Notes: generated from the letters alone by a model not told the origin. 5,130 bases of DNA from Clostridiales bacterium (GCA_019417795.1 DXUR01000248.1:1-5130), one strand, 5' to 3'; shown: positions 1-5,130, numbered from the stretch's first letter. Numbers and translations are program-made.

Positions 1-27
1 TATGCTATTATATGCCCGTCAGGCCGG

Positions 28-618
28 TCAGTTATAATCGTTCATGGCCTTCTGGCAGCCGTTTTCGATGATGTCCTCCGCGGCCTTAATGGCAGTTTCA
101 AAGCTTTCCACCAGGATCTTCCGCTCCGCCTGAGAGGGAACGCCGATGACCCAGTCGATCATCTCGGCACCGCCCCCTGCCGGGGCACCGGTGCCGATCT
201 TGATGCGGGGGAAATCCTGGGTGCCCAAGTGGGCGATGATGTTCTTGATGCCGTTATGGCCACCGGCGGAGCCGGTGGGCCGCACCCGCAGCTTGCCCAC
301 GGGGAGGGACACGTCATCGTAGATCACCAACACATGGTCGGCGGGGATCTTATAGAACTGCACCGCCTCATGGACCGCCTCACCGGAGAGGTTCATGAAG
401 GTCTGGGGCTTCATCACCAGGCACTTCTGCCCCGCAAAGCGGACGATGTTATAGGCGGATTTGAATTTCACCTTGTTGAGCTTTACGTTCAGCTGCTCCG
501 CCAGCAGGTCCACCGTGAGAAAGCCCATGTTGTGGCGGGTATGCTCATACTTCTGACCGGGGTTTCCTAGGCCCACGATAAGCCAGTCCACCGCCCCGCC
601 GGATTTTTCAAAGATCAT
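28..618 (-). CDS. pth: Peptidyl-tRNA hydrolase (Pth)
   Basis: The enzyme cleaves the ester bond of peptidyl-tRNAs dropped by stalled ribosomes and so recycles tRNA in the cytoplasm. The 196-residue protein has the usual family length. It shows the N-terminal strand with GLGNPG (16-21), TRHNMGF (27-33), KPQTFMNLSG (70-79), YDDVSLPVG (100-108) and GGHNG (119-123). By comparison with the E. coli enzyme, the expected active-site residues are N19, H29, N76, D101 and N122, and all are present. I chose the ATG at 618 because AAGGAGG (minus strand, 627-633) lies 8 nt upstream and the family N-terminus follows. The open frame continues back into prs as far as 1017, but that part resembles no Pth. The gene follows prs, as in many Firmicutes, with a stem-loop between them, so it may be transcribed partly from its own promoter. 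Confidence 0.97.
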   Translation of the reverse strand: MIFEKSGGAVDWLIVGLGNPGQKYEHTRHNMGFLTVDLLAEQLNVKLNKVKFKSAYNIVRFAGQKCLVMKPQTFMNLSGEAVHEAVQFYKIPADHVLVIYDDVSLPVGKLRVRPTGSAGGHNGIKNIIAHLGTQDFPRIKIGTGAPAGGGAEMIDWVIGVPSQAERKILVESFETAIKAAEDIIENGCQKAMNDYN

Positions 619-643
619 AGGGAATTCCTCCTTGTTTGCTTGT

Positions 644-672
644 ATCATATACCAAAGAAAACGGGGAAGCAA
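644..672 (-). promoter_or_regulatory. Possible pth promoter overlapping the prs terminator
   Basis: On the minus strand TATGAT (644-649, five of six consensus bases) lies 17 bp downstream of TTGCTT (667-672, only the TTG matches consensus). The -35 hexamer falls inside the stem-loop that follows prs. The predicted start near 637 leaves only a few bases before the Shine-Dalgarno at 627-633. This is a tentative call that rests mainly on the -10 and the exact 17-bp spacing. Confidence 0.4.
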
Positions 673-690
673 GTCTGCTTCCCCGTTTTT
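657..690 (-). terminator. Stem-loop terminator after prs, possibly bidirectional
   Basis: ACGGGGAAGCA (661-671) pairs perfectly with TGCTTCCCCGT (676-686) around a 4-nt loop, giving an 11-bp GC-rich stem. It can extend through A/T pairs at 658-660 and 687-689. Read on the minus strand, the stem is followed by TTTTCTTT. Read on the plus strand, it is followed by an uninterrupted run of six T (686-691). It lies 37 nt after the prs stop, so its natural role is to end or attenuate prs transcription before pth. Confidence 0.8.
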
Positions 691-727
691 TATATTACAC
701 TCAATGCGCTGATTTTGGGCCGGATCG

Positions 728-1687
728 TTACCGGAACAGCTTGGAGATGGAAACCTCCTGATAGGTACGCTCGATGGCCTCAGAGAACATGGAAGCCACG
801 GACAGATACTTGATCCGTGCCCGGACCGCTTCGGGATGGGCGGGGATGGTATCCAGCAGAGCCAGCTCCTCAATGTTGCTGGACTCCAGACGGTCAATGG
901 CAGGACCGGAGAGGACACCGTGGCTGGCGCAGGCGTAGACCTTGTTGGCGCCGCCCACTTCCACGATGGCCTTGGCAGCGTTGCACAGGGAACCTGCGGT
1001 ATCCACCATGTCATCAAAGAGGATGCAGTCCTTGCCCTTCACGTCACCGATGACGTTCATGACCTCGCACTGGTTGGCCTTCTGGCGGCGCTTGTCCACG
1101 ATAGCCAGCTGCATGTGCAGCTTCTGAGCGAAGGCGCGGGCGCGGGCCACGGAGCCAACGTCGGGAGAGACCACCATCATATCCTCGCACTTGTCACCGA
1201 ACTTCTTGGCGTAATAATCCACAAAGATGGGGTTGCCCAGCAGGTTATCCACGGGGATGTCGAAGAAGCCCTGAATCTGGGAGGCGTGGAGGTCCATGGT
1301 CAGCACACGGTCAGCGCCGGCAGCGGTGATCATGTTGGCCACCAGCTTGGCAGAGATGGGATCGCGGGCCTTGGCCTTGCGGTCCTGACGGGCATAGCCG
1401 AAATAAGGGATGACGGCAGTGATACGGCCGGCAGAAGCGCGGCGCAGCGCGTCGATCATCACCAGCAGCTCCATCAGGTTGTCATTGACAGGCTTGCAGG
1501 TGGACTGGACCACGAACACATCGCTGCCGCGGACGGTCTCGTACAGGGAGACGGAGACCTCGCCGTCAGCGAAGCTCTTGACCTCAGATTCACCCAGCTT
1601 GGTGCCCATCATCTGGCAGATCTCAGCCGCCAGAGGCTGGTTTGCGTTGCCGCAGAAAACTTTGATGTCCTTCCCGTGAGAAATCAT
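728..1687 (-). CDS. prs: Ribose-phosphate pyrophosphokinase (PRPP synthetase)
   Basis: It transfers pyrophosphate from ATP to ribose 5-phosphate to make PRPP, the precursor for purines, pyrimidines, NAD, histidine and tryptophan; it is a soluble cytoplasmic enzyme. The 319 residues match bacterial class I enzymes. Visible landmarks are FADGE (39-43), the flexible-loop motif YARQDRK (98-104), the metal-site MDLHA (131-135, H134), SPDVG (174-178), the catalytic-loop KRR (199-201) and the PRPP-binding loop DDMVDTAGS (225-233). No key residue is missing. The ATG at 1687 has AGAGAGG (1697-1703) 9 nt upstream. It starts 50 nt after the stop of the GlmU-like gene with no terminator between them, so the two are probably one transcript; a stem-loop follows its stop. 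Placement behind a glmU-type gene is the standard Firmicutes order. Confidence 0.98.
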   Translation of the reverse strand: MISHGKDIKVFCGNANQPLAAEICQMMGTKLGESEVKSFADGEVSVSLYETVRGSDVFVVQSTCKPVNDNLMELLVMIDALRRASAGRITAVIPYFGYARQDRKAKARDPISAKLVANMITAAGADRVLTMDLHASQIQGFFDIPVDNLLGNPIFVDYYAKKFGDKCEDMMVVSPDVGSVARARAFAQKLHMQLAIVDKRRQKANQCEVMNVIGDVKGKDCILFDDMVDTAGSLCNAAKAIVEVGGANKVYACASHGVLSGPAIDRLESSNIEELALLDTIPAHPEAVRARIKYLSVASMFSEAIERTYQEVSISKLFR

Positions 1688-1737
1688 AGGAGTTTTCCTC
1701 TCTTTTCTGTATATTTTATATGTTCAAAATTTCAAAA

Positions 1738-2223
1738 TTACGGTTCGTGTTCCATCTTCGCCAAAACCGGTTCCAGCTCAGCGATGGTCTCCGGTCCGAA
1801 GATCGGCAGCCAGCCAGACACCAGCGAAGCGCCGGATACAGCGTTGGTCATCTTGTTCTTCCAGACCTCCCGCAGTTCCCGTCCGGGTGCGGAATAGGCA
1901 AAGCCGGGGCCGGCCTGAGCCATAGGCAGAGCCGCGCGGCAGAGGACCAGGGTGTCCTCGTCATTGTCCAGGAAATCCAAAAGCTCGGCATGCTGCTCAG
2001 AGATCACAACATCCGTTCCCTCCGGGAAGCAGGCAGCCGCCTCCTCAGCAAAGCGGGGCGAGCAGACAACAAAAAACCGCTGAACGCCATCCGCCAAACA
2101 TTGCACAACGGCCCGCTCCATGATTGGGCGGTGCAATATGGCTTCCAGCATCAGCGGTTTGTGACCTGCAGGAATAGAGTGATCCTCTTCCAGAATAAAC
2201 ACAGCACGACACGTGTGATCCAT
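1738..2223 (-). CDS. Degenerate GlmU-like nucleotidyltransferase protein, probably inactive
   Basis: This 161-residue protein occupies the place where Firmicutes normally carry glmU, next to prs. Its fold pattern resembles the start of a GlmU pyrophosphorylase domain: a first strand (CRAVFIL, 5-11), a KPLM segment (22-25), ILHRPIMERAV (29-39), a second strand GVQRFFVVCS (46-55), ISEQ (74-77) and a third strand DTLVL (90-94). The catalytic features are not there. Where the family has the glycine-rich GxGTRM loop this protein has EEDHSIPAGH (12-21), and where GDTP supplies the metal-binding Asp it has CRAALP (95-100). About 100 further pyrophosphorylase residues and the whole left-handed beta-helix acetyltransferase half of GlmU are absent. 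The frame is intact with a good ribosome binding site, so it looks expressed. It may be a pseudoenzyme, a partner or regulator of neighbouring functions, or a late stage of gene decay. Homology is inferred from pattern and position, not from a search. Confidence 0.7.
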   Translation of the reverse strand: MDHTCRAVFILEEDHSIPAGHKPLMLEAILHRPIMERAVVQCLADGVQRFFVVCSPRFAEEAAACFPEGTDVVISEQHAELLDFLDNDEDTLVLCRAALPMAQAGPGFAYSAPGRELREVWKNKMTNAVSGASLVSGWLPIFGPETIAELEPVLAKMEHEP

Positions 2224-2230
2224 GGTAAGT

Positions 2231-2237
2231 CCCTCCT
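2231..2237 (-). promoter_or_regulatory. Ribosome binding site fixing the GlmU-like start
   Basis: AGGAGGG on the minus strand lies 7 nt before the ATG at 2223. An in-frame ATG further upstream at 2253 has no comparable site, and the extra ten residues it would add lie before the first predicted strand, so the shorter start is preferred. Confidence 0.8.
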
Positions 2238-2277
2238 GTCCGTCAGGCCGCATAGCGACCGGAATCTTATCACTGTC

Positions 2278-2305
2278 ATTATACCAAACTTTTTAGGGAA
2301 ATCCA
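2278..2305 (-). promoter_or_regulatory. Extended -10 promoter for the GlmU-like/prs cluster
   Basis: On the minus strand a perfect TATAAT (2278-2283) is preceded by TGG, giving the extended -10 form TGnTATAAT (2278-2286). The -35 is poor: TGGATT at 2300-2305 with a 16-bp spacer. Extended -10 promoters tolerate this. The predicted start near 2271 gives a leader of about 48 nt before the ATG at 2223. I saw no convincing PurR-type box, although prs-linked promoters in Bacillus can be under PurR control. Confidence 0.7.
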
Positions 2306-2362
2306 CCCCTTCCCGGAAAAAGTTCAAGGTAATTTCCTCCAAATCTTTCGTCCTTTTCTGTT

Positions 2363-2500
2363 TGAATTTATCAAAGACACCGGAAATTCAGCAAATTAAC
2401 TAAAAAACCTCAATTTTTTGAGAATACATACCCACTCCCCCCGCGCAAACCATTCAACCGCCCAAAGAATCGCAAAATTCACCACAAAACAGTTGAATTT
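2363..2500. repeat. Two inverted pairs of TGAATTT / AAATTCA
   Basis: TGAATTT at 2363-2369 faces AAATTCA at 2384-2390 across 14 bp. AAATTCA at 2475-2481 faces TGAATTT at 2494-2500 across 12 bp. The last copy overlaps the -35 hexamer of the trmL promoter. The arrangement could be operator-like, but the sequence is AT-rich, its core AATT is self-complementary, and the 8-mer TTGAATTT also occurs within the pth coding region at 461-468, so chance is a serious alternative. Confidence 0.35.
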
Positions 2501-2521
2501 CTATCGGTAAAGGATTACAAT
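2493..2521 (+). promoter_or_regulatory. Sigma-A type promoter for trmL (and probably pgk)
   Basis: TTGAAT (2493-2498) and TACAAT (2516-2521) are separated by exactly 17 bp; they match consensus at four and five of six positions. The predicted start near 2528 leaves about 27 nt before the GTG start at 2555, with the ribosome binding site well inside the transcript. It is the only good plus-strand promoter I see upstream of pgk. Confidence 0.75.
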
Positions 2522-2540
2522 AGTATCCATTCGAGCCAAA

Positions 2541-2547
2541 AGGAGGG
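2541..2547 (+). promoter_or_regulatory. Ribosome binding site fixing the GTG start of trmL
   Basis: AGGAGGG lies 7 nt before GTG at 2555. The residues that follow this codon are the conserved TrmL N-terminus, and the next in-frame ATG would come only at residue 110, so GTG is the real start. Confidence 0.85.
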
Positions 2548-2554
2548 AATATCT

Positions 2555-3049
2555 GTGCTGAATATCGTATTGGTGGAGCCTGAGATCCCTCAGAATTGCG
2601 GCAATATCGCCCGCACCTGCGCCGCCACCGGCAGCCGTCTGCATCTGATCCGGCCGCTGGGCTTTGACATCTCCGAGCGGGCTGTCAGGCGGGCCGGCTT
2701 GGACTACTGGCATCTGGTGGAGGTCTTTGACTATGAAAACCTGGATGACTTTTTTGAAAAGCGTCCGGAGGCCGCGCAGGACTGCTGGCTGACCACCACA
2801 AAAGCCCCCCGATCCTATCAGGAAGCCCGGTTCTCCCCGAATAGCTGGATCTTCTTCGGCAAAGAGACCGCCGGACTTCCCATGGATCTCCGAGAGCGTT
2901 TCCGGGACCGCTGCATCCGTCTGCCCATGATCGATGAGGCCCGGAGTCTGAACCTCAGCAACACCGTGGCCGTATGCGTGTACGAGGCGCTGCGGCAAAA
3001 TGATTTCCCCGGCCTGCTGGGTGTGGGGGAAATGGCGAAAACCCCTTAA
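2555..3049 (+). CDS. trmL: tRNA (cytidine/uridine-34 2'-O)-methyltransferase, TrmL/CspR family
   Basis: It is a SPOUT-fold methyltransferase that uses S-adenosylmethionine to methylate the ribose of the wobble nucleotide in tRNA-Leu isoacceptors, supporting accurate decoding. The 164 residues fit this minimal family, which has only the knotted catalytic domain and acts as a dimer. Motifs are VEPEIPQNCGNIARTCA (7-23, with the conserved N14 and R20), FGKETAGLP (101-109) and the C-terminal knot motif RSLNLSNTVAVCVYEAL (130-146). No catalytic motif is missing. The start is GTG with a strong ribosome binding site. It is transcribed divergently from the prs cluster and lies 35 nt before pgk with no terminator between, so the two are probably cotranscribed. 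Distant SpoU relatives share some motifs, but the full pattern and length favour TrmL. Confidence 0.95.
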   Translation: MLNIVLVEPEIPQNCGNIARTCAATGSRLHLIRPLGFDISERAVRRAGLDYWHLVEVFDYENLDDFFEKRPEAAQDCWLTTTKAPRSYQEARFSPNSWIFFGKETAGLPMDLRERFRDRCIRLPMIDEARSLNLSNTVAVCVYEALRQNDFPGLLGVGEMAKTP

Positions 3050-3084
3050 TCACTGCAAATCAATGATCGTATAGGAGTTTGCTT

Positions 3085-4353
3085 ATGAATTACCAGAAAA
3101 AGACCGTCCGCGACATCGACGTGAAGGGCAAGAAGGTCCTTCTCCGCTGCGATTTCAATGTCCCTCAGGACAAAAAGACCGGTGCCATCACCAGTGACAA
3201 GCGCATCGTGGCCGCTCTGCCCACCATTCGGTATCTGCTGGATCAGGGCGCGGCGGTGATCGCCTGCTCTCACCTGGGAAAGCCCCAGCCGGATTTTGAC
3301 AAATGGGTCAAAAAGCAGACAGAAAAGGGTAAGGATCCCGCAGAACTCACCGAGGCTGCCTGGAGCAAGGAGCAGAAGAAGCTGACCCTGGCTCCCGTAG
3401 CCGCCCGTCTGGCAGAGCTGCTGGGACAGGAGGTCATCTTCGCCAGCGACGTTGTGGGCGAGGATGCTCAGGCTAAGGCCGCGGCCCTGCAGCCCGGTCA
3501 GGTCCTGCTGCTGGAAAACACCCGCTTTGAAAAGGGCGAGACCAAGAACGATCCCGCCTTCGCACAAAAGCTGGCTTCCATGGCCGAGGTCTACGTGTCC
3601 GACGCTTTCGGCGCCGTCCACCGGGCTCACGCCTCCACCGCCGGTGTGGCGGCTTATCTCCCCGCCGTCTCCGGCTTCCTGATCGAGAAGGAGCTGGAAG
3701 TCATCGGCGGCGCGCTGGCTAACCCCAAGCGGCCTCTGGTGGCTATTCTTGGCGGCAGCAAGGTCTCCTCCAAGATCGGCGTCATCAACAATCTGCTGGA
3801 GATCGCCGACACCATCATCATCGGCGGCGGCATGGCCTACACCTTCTCTGCCGCTCAGGGCGGTCAGGTGGGCGACAGCCTGCTGGAAGCCGACTGGGAA
3901 GCCTATTCTCTGGAAATGCTGGAAAAGGCCAAGGCCAAGGGCGTAAAGCTGCTGCTGCCGGTGGACACCGTGATCGCAGACGCCTTCTCTCCCGACGCCA
4001 ACAGCAAGGTAGTCAAGTCCGGTGAGATCCCCGCCGGCTGGCAGGGTCTGGACATTGGCCCCGAAACCGTGAAGCTGTACTGCGACGCTGTGGCCGATGC
4101 CGGTACCGTTATCTGGAACGGTCCTATGGGCGTGTTTGAGTTCCCCGCCTTTGCTGTGGGCACCAAGGCTGTGGCCGAGGCTCTCAGCAAGACCTCCGCC
4201 ATCACCATCATCGGCGGCGGCGACTCTGCTGCGGCTGTGGAGCAGCTGGGCTATGCTGACAAGATGACCCACATCTCCACCGGCGGCGGTGCTTCCTTGG
4301 AATTCATGGAGGGCAAGGAGCTTCCCGGCGTGGCCTGCCTGCTGGATAAGTAA
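3085..4353 (+). CDS. pgk: Phosphoglycerate kinase
   Basis: It makes ATP and 3-phosphoglycerate from 1,3-bisphosphoglycerate and ADP in glycolysis and runs in reverse during gluconeogenesis; it is cytoplasmic and monomeric. The N-domain shows [10 protein letters not shown] (18-27, with R21, D23 and N25), DKR (38-40), SHLGKP (62-67), ENTRF (144-148) and HRAHAS (179-184). The C-domain shows the nucleotide site [10 protein letters not shown] (223-232), GGGMAYTF (247-254), NGPMGVFE (345-352) and GGGDSAAA (377-384). At 422 residues it is longer than the roughly 395 typical of bacteria; most of the excess is a lysine-rich insertion around residues 68-98. K66 stands where a substrate-binding Arg is common. 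ATG 3085 is preferred to the in-frame TTG at 3079 because AGGAG (3073-3077) lies 7 nt before the ATG. It follows trmL and precedes tpiA. Confidence 0.98.
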   Translation: MNYQKKTVRDIDVKGKKVLLRCDFNVPQDKKTGAITSDKRIVAALPTIRYLLDQGAAVIACSHLGKPQPDFDKWVKKQTEKGKDPAELTEAAWSKEQKKLTLAPVAARLAELLGQEVIFASDVVGEDAQAKAAALQPGQVLLLENTRFEKGETKNDPAFAQKLASMAEVYVSDAFGAVHRAHASTAGVAAYLPAVSGFLIEKELEVIGGALANPKRPLVAILGGSKVSSKIGVINNLLEIADTIIIGGGMAYTFSAAQGGQVGDSLLEADWEAYSLEMLEKAKAKGVKLLLPVDTVIADAFSPDANSKVVKSGEIPAGWQGLDIGPETVKLYCDAVADAGTVIWNGPMGVFEFPAFAVGTKAVAEALSKTSAITIIGGGDSAAAVEQLGYADKMTHISTGGGASLEFMEGKELPGVACLLDK

Positions 4354-4356
4354 TTG

Positions 4357-4386
4357 CAGCGCAGCGGGCTTTGCCCGCTATCGCTG
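4357..4386 (+). other. Stem-loop just after pgk, without a T tract
   Basis: AGCGGGC (4363-4369) pairs with GCCCGCT (4373-4379) around a TTT loop. An outer CAGCG (4357-4361) pairs with CGCTG (4382-4386) across a small internal loop, giving 12 base pairs in all. It begins 3 nt after the pgk stop. No T run follows, so it is not a classical intrinsic terminator; it may protect the 3' end of the mRNA or assist the next stem-loop. Confidence 0.6.
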
Positions 4387-4424
4387 TCCGGCAAAATCAG
4401 GAACTTCACATAGTTCGATCCCAC

Positions 4425-4464
4425 AAAGCGGCAGAGCATTCTGCCGCTTTCCATACGATTTTTT
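4425..4464 (+). terminator. Probable terminator of the trmL-pgk transcript
   Basis: AAAGCGGCAGA (4425-4435) pairs perfectly with TCTGCCGCTTT (4440-4450), an 11-bp stem with a GCAT loop. A run of six T follows at 4459-4464. The 8-nt gap between stem and T run is longer than ideal, so termination may be incomplete. Only the plus-strand reading has a T run on its 3' side, which fits pgk. Confidence 0.65.
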
Positions 4465-4491
4465 CGCAAAAACAGTCGAATTTTTCAAAAA
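4459..4491 (+). promoter_or_regulatory. A/T tracts upstream of the tpiA promoter (UP-element-like)
   Basis: T6 (4459-4464), A5 (4468-4472), T5 (4481-4485) and A5 (4487-4491) lie directly upstream of the -35 at 4495. The two T-run/A-run pairs form an imperfect direct repeat starting with CGA at 4456 and 4477. Such tracts are known to bind the RNA polymerase alpha subunit and raise promoter strength. The first T run may also belong to the pgk terminator. Confidence 0.45.
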
Positions 4492-4494
4492 TAC

Positions 4495-4523
4495 TTGACA
4501 AATCCCCTCGTTTTCGCTATAAA
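4495..4523 (+). promoter_or_regulatory. Strong sigma-A promoter for tpiA
   Basis: A perfect TTGACA (4495-4500) is followed after exactly 17 bp by TATAAA (4518-4523, five of six). It is the best promoter in the window. The predicted start near 4530 gives an untranslated leader of about 94 nt before the tpiA ATG. Its strength and its position after a likely terminator indicate that tpiA is transcribed independently of pgk. Confidence 0.85.
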
Positions 4524-4548
4524 ATAATAAGTTTTATTGTCGAGCCTT

Positions 4549-4585
4549 TTTCGGACCGCCCTGACGGCCCTCCGAAACGGTCCGA
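4549..4585 (+). promoter_or_regulatory. Structured tpiA 5' leader with two exclusive stems
   Basis: TTTCGGA (4549-4555) can pair with TCCGAAA (4571-4577), with a small inner GCC/GGC stem. Alternatively TCGGACCG (4551-4558) can pair perfectly with CGGTCCGA (4578-4585). Both use bases 4551-4555, so only one can form at a time. No T run follows, so this is not an evident transcription attenuator. It may stabilise the mRNA or be a regulatory switch; no known riboswitch class is recognised. Confidence 0.45.
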
Positions 4586-4623
4586 TCATCGTTATCAAAG
4601 ATACAAAAGGAGAAAAAAGAGTT

Positions 4624-5130
4624 ATGAACCGCAGATACCGTAAGACTGTCATCGCCGGCAACTGGAAGATGAACATGACCGCCACCGAGACCAAGAAATT
4701 CGCCGAGGACCTGAAGAAGATCATGCCCCGCGCCAAGTGGTGCGACACCCTGATCTGTGTCCCCGCCTGCAATATTTCCACCGCTATGAAGGCTTTTAAG
4801 GATCTGCGGATCTCCGTGGGTGCCGAGAACGTCTACTTTGAGGAGAAGGGCGCTTACACCGGCGAGGTTTCCGCCGATATGCTGAAGGATCTGGGCGTGA
4901 AGTACGTCATCGTGGGTCACAGCGAGCGCCGTCAGTATTTCTGCGAGACTGACCAGACTGTCAACAAGAAGGTCCACGCTGTGCTGAACGCCGGCATGAA
5001 CCCCATCATCTGCGTGGGCGAGAGCCTGGAGCAGCGCGAAACCGGCATCACCAACGAGTGGATCGCTCTGCAGGTCAAGAGCGCTCTGAACGGTGTCCCT
5101 GCTGAGAAACTGCGCCGCTGCATCATCGCC
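4624..5130 (+). CDS. tpiA: Triosephosphate isomerase, N-terminal 169 residues (cut by window end)
   Basis: It interconverts dihydroxyacetone phosphate and glyceraldehyde 3-phosphate in glycolysis; it is a cytoplasmic dimeric TIM barrel. Visible are AGNWKMN (11-17) with the catalytic K15, GAENVYFEEKGAYTGEVS (66-83), which forms part of the dimer-contact loop, GHSERR (98-103) with the catalytic H99, and CVGE (130-133). The window stops at CIIA, just before the expected YEPVWAIGTG segment that carries the catalytic Glu and the mobile lid, so roughly one third of the protein lies outside. The ATG at 4624 is preceded by AGGAG (4608-4612) at 11 nt, a longer gap than for the other genes. It has its own strong promoter and follows pgk, a common glycolytic order. 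Confidence 0.97.
   Translation, partial: MNRRYRKTVIAGNWKMNMTATETKKFAEDLKKIMPRAKWCDTLICVPACNISTAMKAFKDLRISVGAENVYFEEKGAYTGEVSADMLKDLGVKYVIVGHSERRQYFCETDQTVNKKVHAVLNAGMNPIICVGESLEQRETGITNEWIALQVKSALNGVPAEKLRRCIIA

Larger units (their letters stand above)
2224..2554. other. AT-rich divergent intergenic control region
   Basis: This 331-bp stretch separates the minus-strand cluster from the plus-strand trmL-pgk genes and is clearly more AT-rich than its flanks. It holds the minus-strand extended -10 promoter near 2280, the plus-strand trmL promoter at 2493-2521, and four copies of TGAATTT or its complement between them. The part between about 2307 and 2470 carries no convincing gene, RNA gene or strong terminator. 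Small open frames here lack both a ribosome binding site and a recognisable product. Confidence 0.75.

Noticed and set aside
7..12. TATAAT on the minus strand just after the pth stop
   Set aside because: No -35 at 16-18 bp (ATAACT at best), and the downstream gene is outside the window, so it cannot be judged.
619..1017. N-terminal extension of pth into prs
   Set aside because: The open frame continues, but the residues are Pro/Ser-rich translation of the prs reading in another frame. The strong ribosome binding site and the family N-terminus support the start at 618.
1708..1735. Candidate prs promoter TTGAAA-16-TATACA on the minus strand
   Set aside because: Transcription would start near 1701, inside the prs ribosome binding site (1697-1703), so the message could not be translated normally. 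The TTCAAAAT tandem repeat at 1723-1738 simply reflects AT richness.
836..1897. Long plus-strand open frame (353 codons) antisense to prs
   Set aside because: It is in codon register with prs on the opposite strand. It stays open because prs avoids TTA, CTA and TCA codons. Its product has no recognisable domain, and prs is unambiguous.
2151..2342. Minus-strand 63-codon open frame starting TTG upstream of the GlmU-like gene
   Set aside because: It spans the extended -10 promoter and overlaps the real gene in another frame; no ribosome binding site fits and no domain is seen.
2409..2422. Small CTCAA/TTGAG hairpin in the divergent spacer
   Set aside because: Only 5 bp with a T loop and no following T run in a useful position; likely chance in AT-rich DNA.
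2501..2998. Minus-strand open frame antisense to trmL
   Set aside because: It lies inside trmL, has no family motif, and trmL carries all its conserved motifs.
3046..3075. Possible pgk promoter in the trmL-pgk gap (TTAATC with TATAGG)
   Set aside because: Both hexamers are poor, and the start would fall downstream of the ribosome binding site at the ATG.
3046..4272. Long minus-strand open frame (408 codons) antisense to pgk
   Set aside because: It is register-matched to pgk and arises from the same codon bias. The translation is Gly/His/Leu/Gln-rich without motifs, and pgk is certain.
1..5130. CRISPR array, insertion sequence, tRNA or rRNA gene
   Set aside because: No regularly spaced repeats, transposase-like frames, terminal inverted repeats, cloverleaf or rRNA-like sequence were seen on either strand.

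Overview
The window looks like ordinary chromosome from a fairly GC-rich Gram-positive of the class Clostridia. It suggests a relative of the Oscillospiraceae/Ruminococcaceae, but that is inference from gene order, codon style and protein character, not a database match. Coding regions favour C/G third positions, spacers are AT-rich, nearly every gene has a strong AGGAGG-type ribosome binding site, and the best promoters resemble the housekeeping sigma-A consensus.

Left half (1-2223, minus strand): read in transcription order, there is a short degenerate GlmU-like nucleotidyltransferase (2223-1738), prs for PRPP synthetase (1687-728) and pth for peptidyl-tRNA hydrolase (618-28). This matches the glmU-prs-(ctc)-pth order known from Bacillus and other Firmicutes. 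In the glmU place, however, sits a protein of only 161 residues whose nucleotide-binding and metal-binding motifs are eroded. The first two genes have no terminator between them. A stem-loop lies between prs and pth, and a possible pth promoter overlaps it.

Middle (2224-2554): a 331-bp AT-rich divergent control region. It holds an extended -10 promoter for the minus-strand cluster, a good promoter for the plus-strand trmL, and four copies of a 7-mer arranged as two inverted pairs.

Right half (2555-5130, plus strand): trmL (tRNA wobble 2'-O-methyltransferase, GTG start), then pgk (phosphoglycerate kinase) only 35 nt later, then a 270-bp spacer and tpiA (triosephosphate isomerase, cut by the window end). 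The spacer holds two stem-loops after pgk, A/T tracts, a near-perfect sigma-A promoter and a tpiA leader of roughly 90 nt with two mutually exclusive stems.

Functionally, pgk and tpiA belong to lower glycolysis, prs makes PRPP for nucleotide, histidine and tryptophan synthesis, and pth and trmL serve translation. I see no mobile element, CRISPR array, rRNA or tRNA gene, and no convincing new multi-gene system. The observations most worth a second look are the decayed GlmU-like protein, the insertion in the N-domain of Pgk, and the structured tpiA leader.
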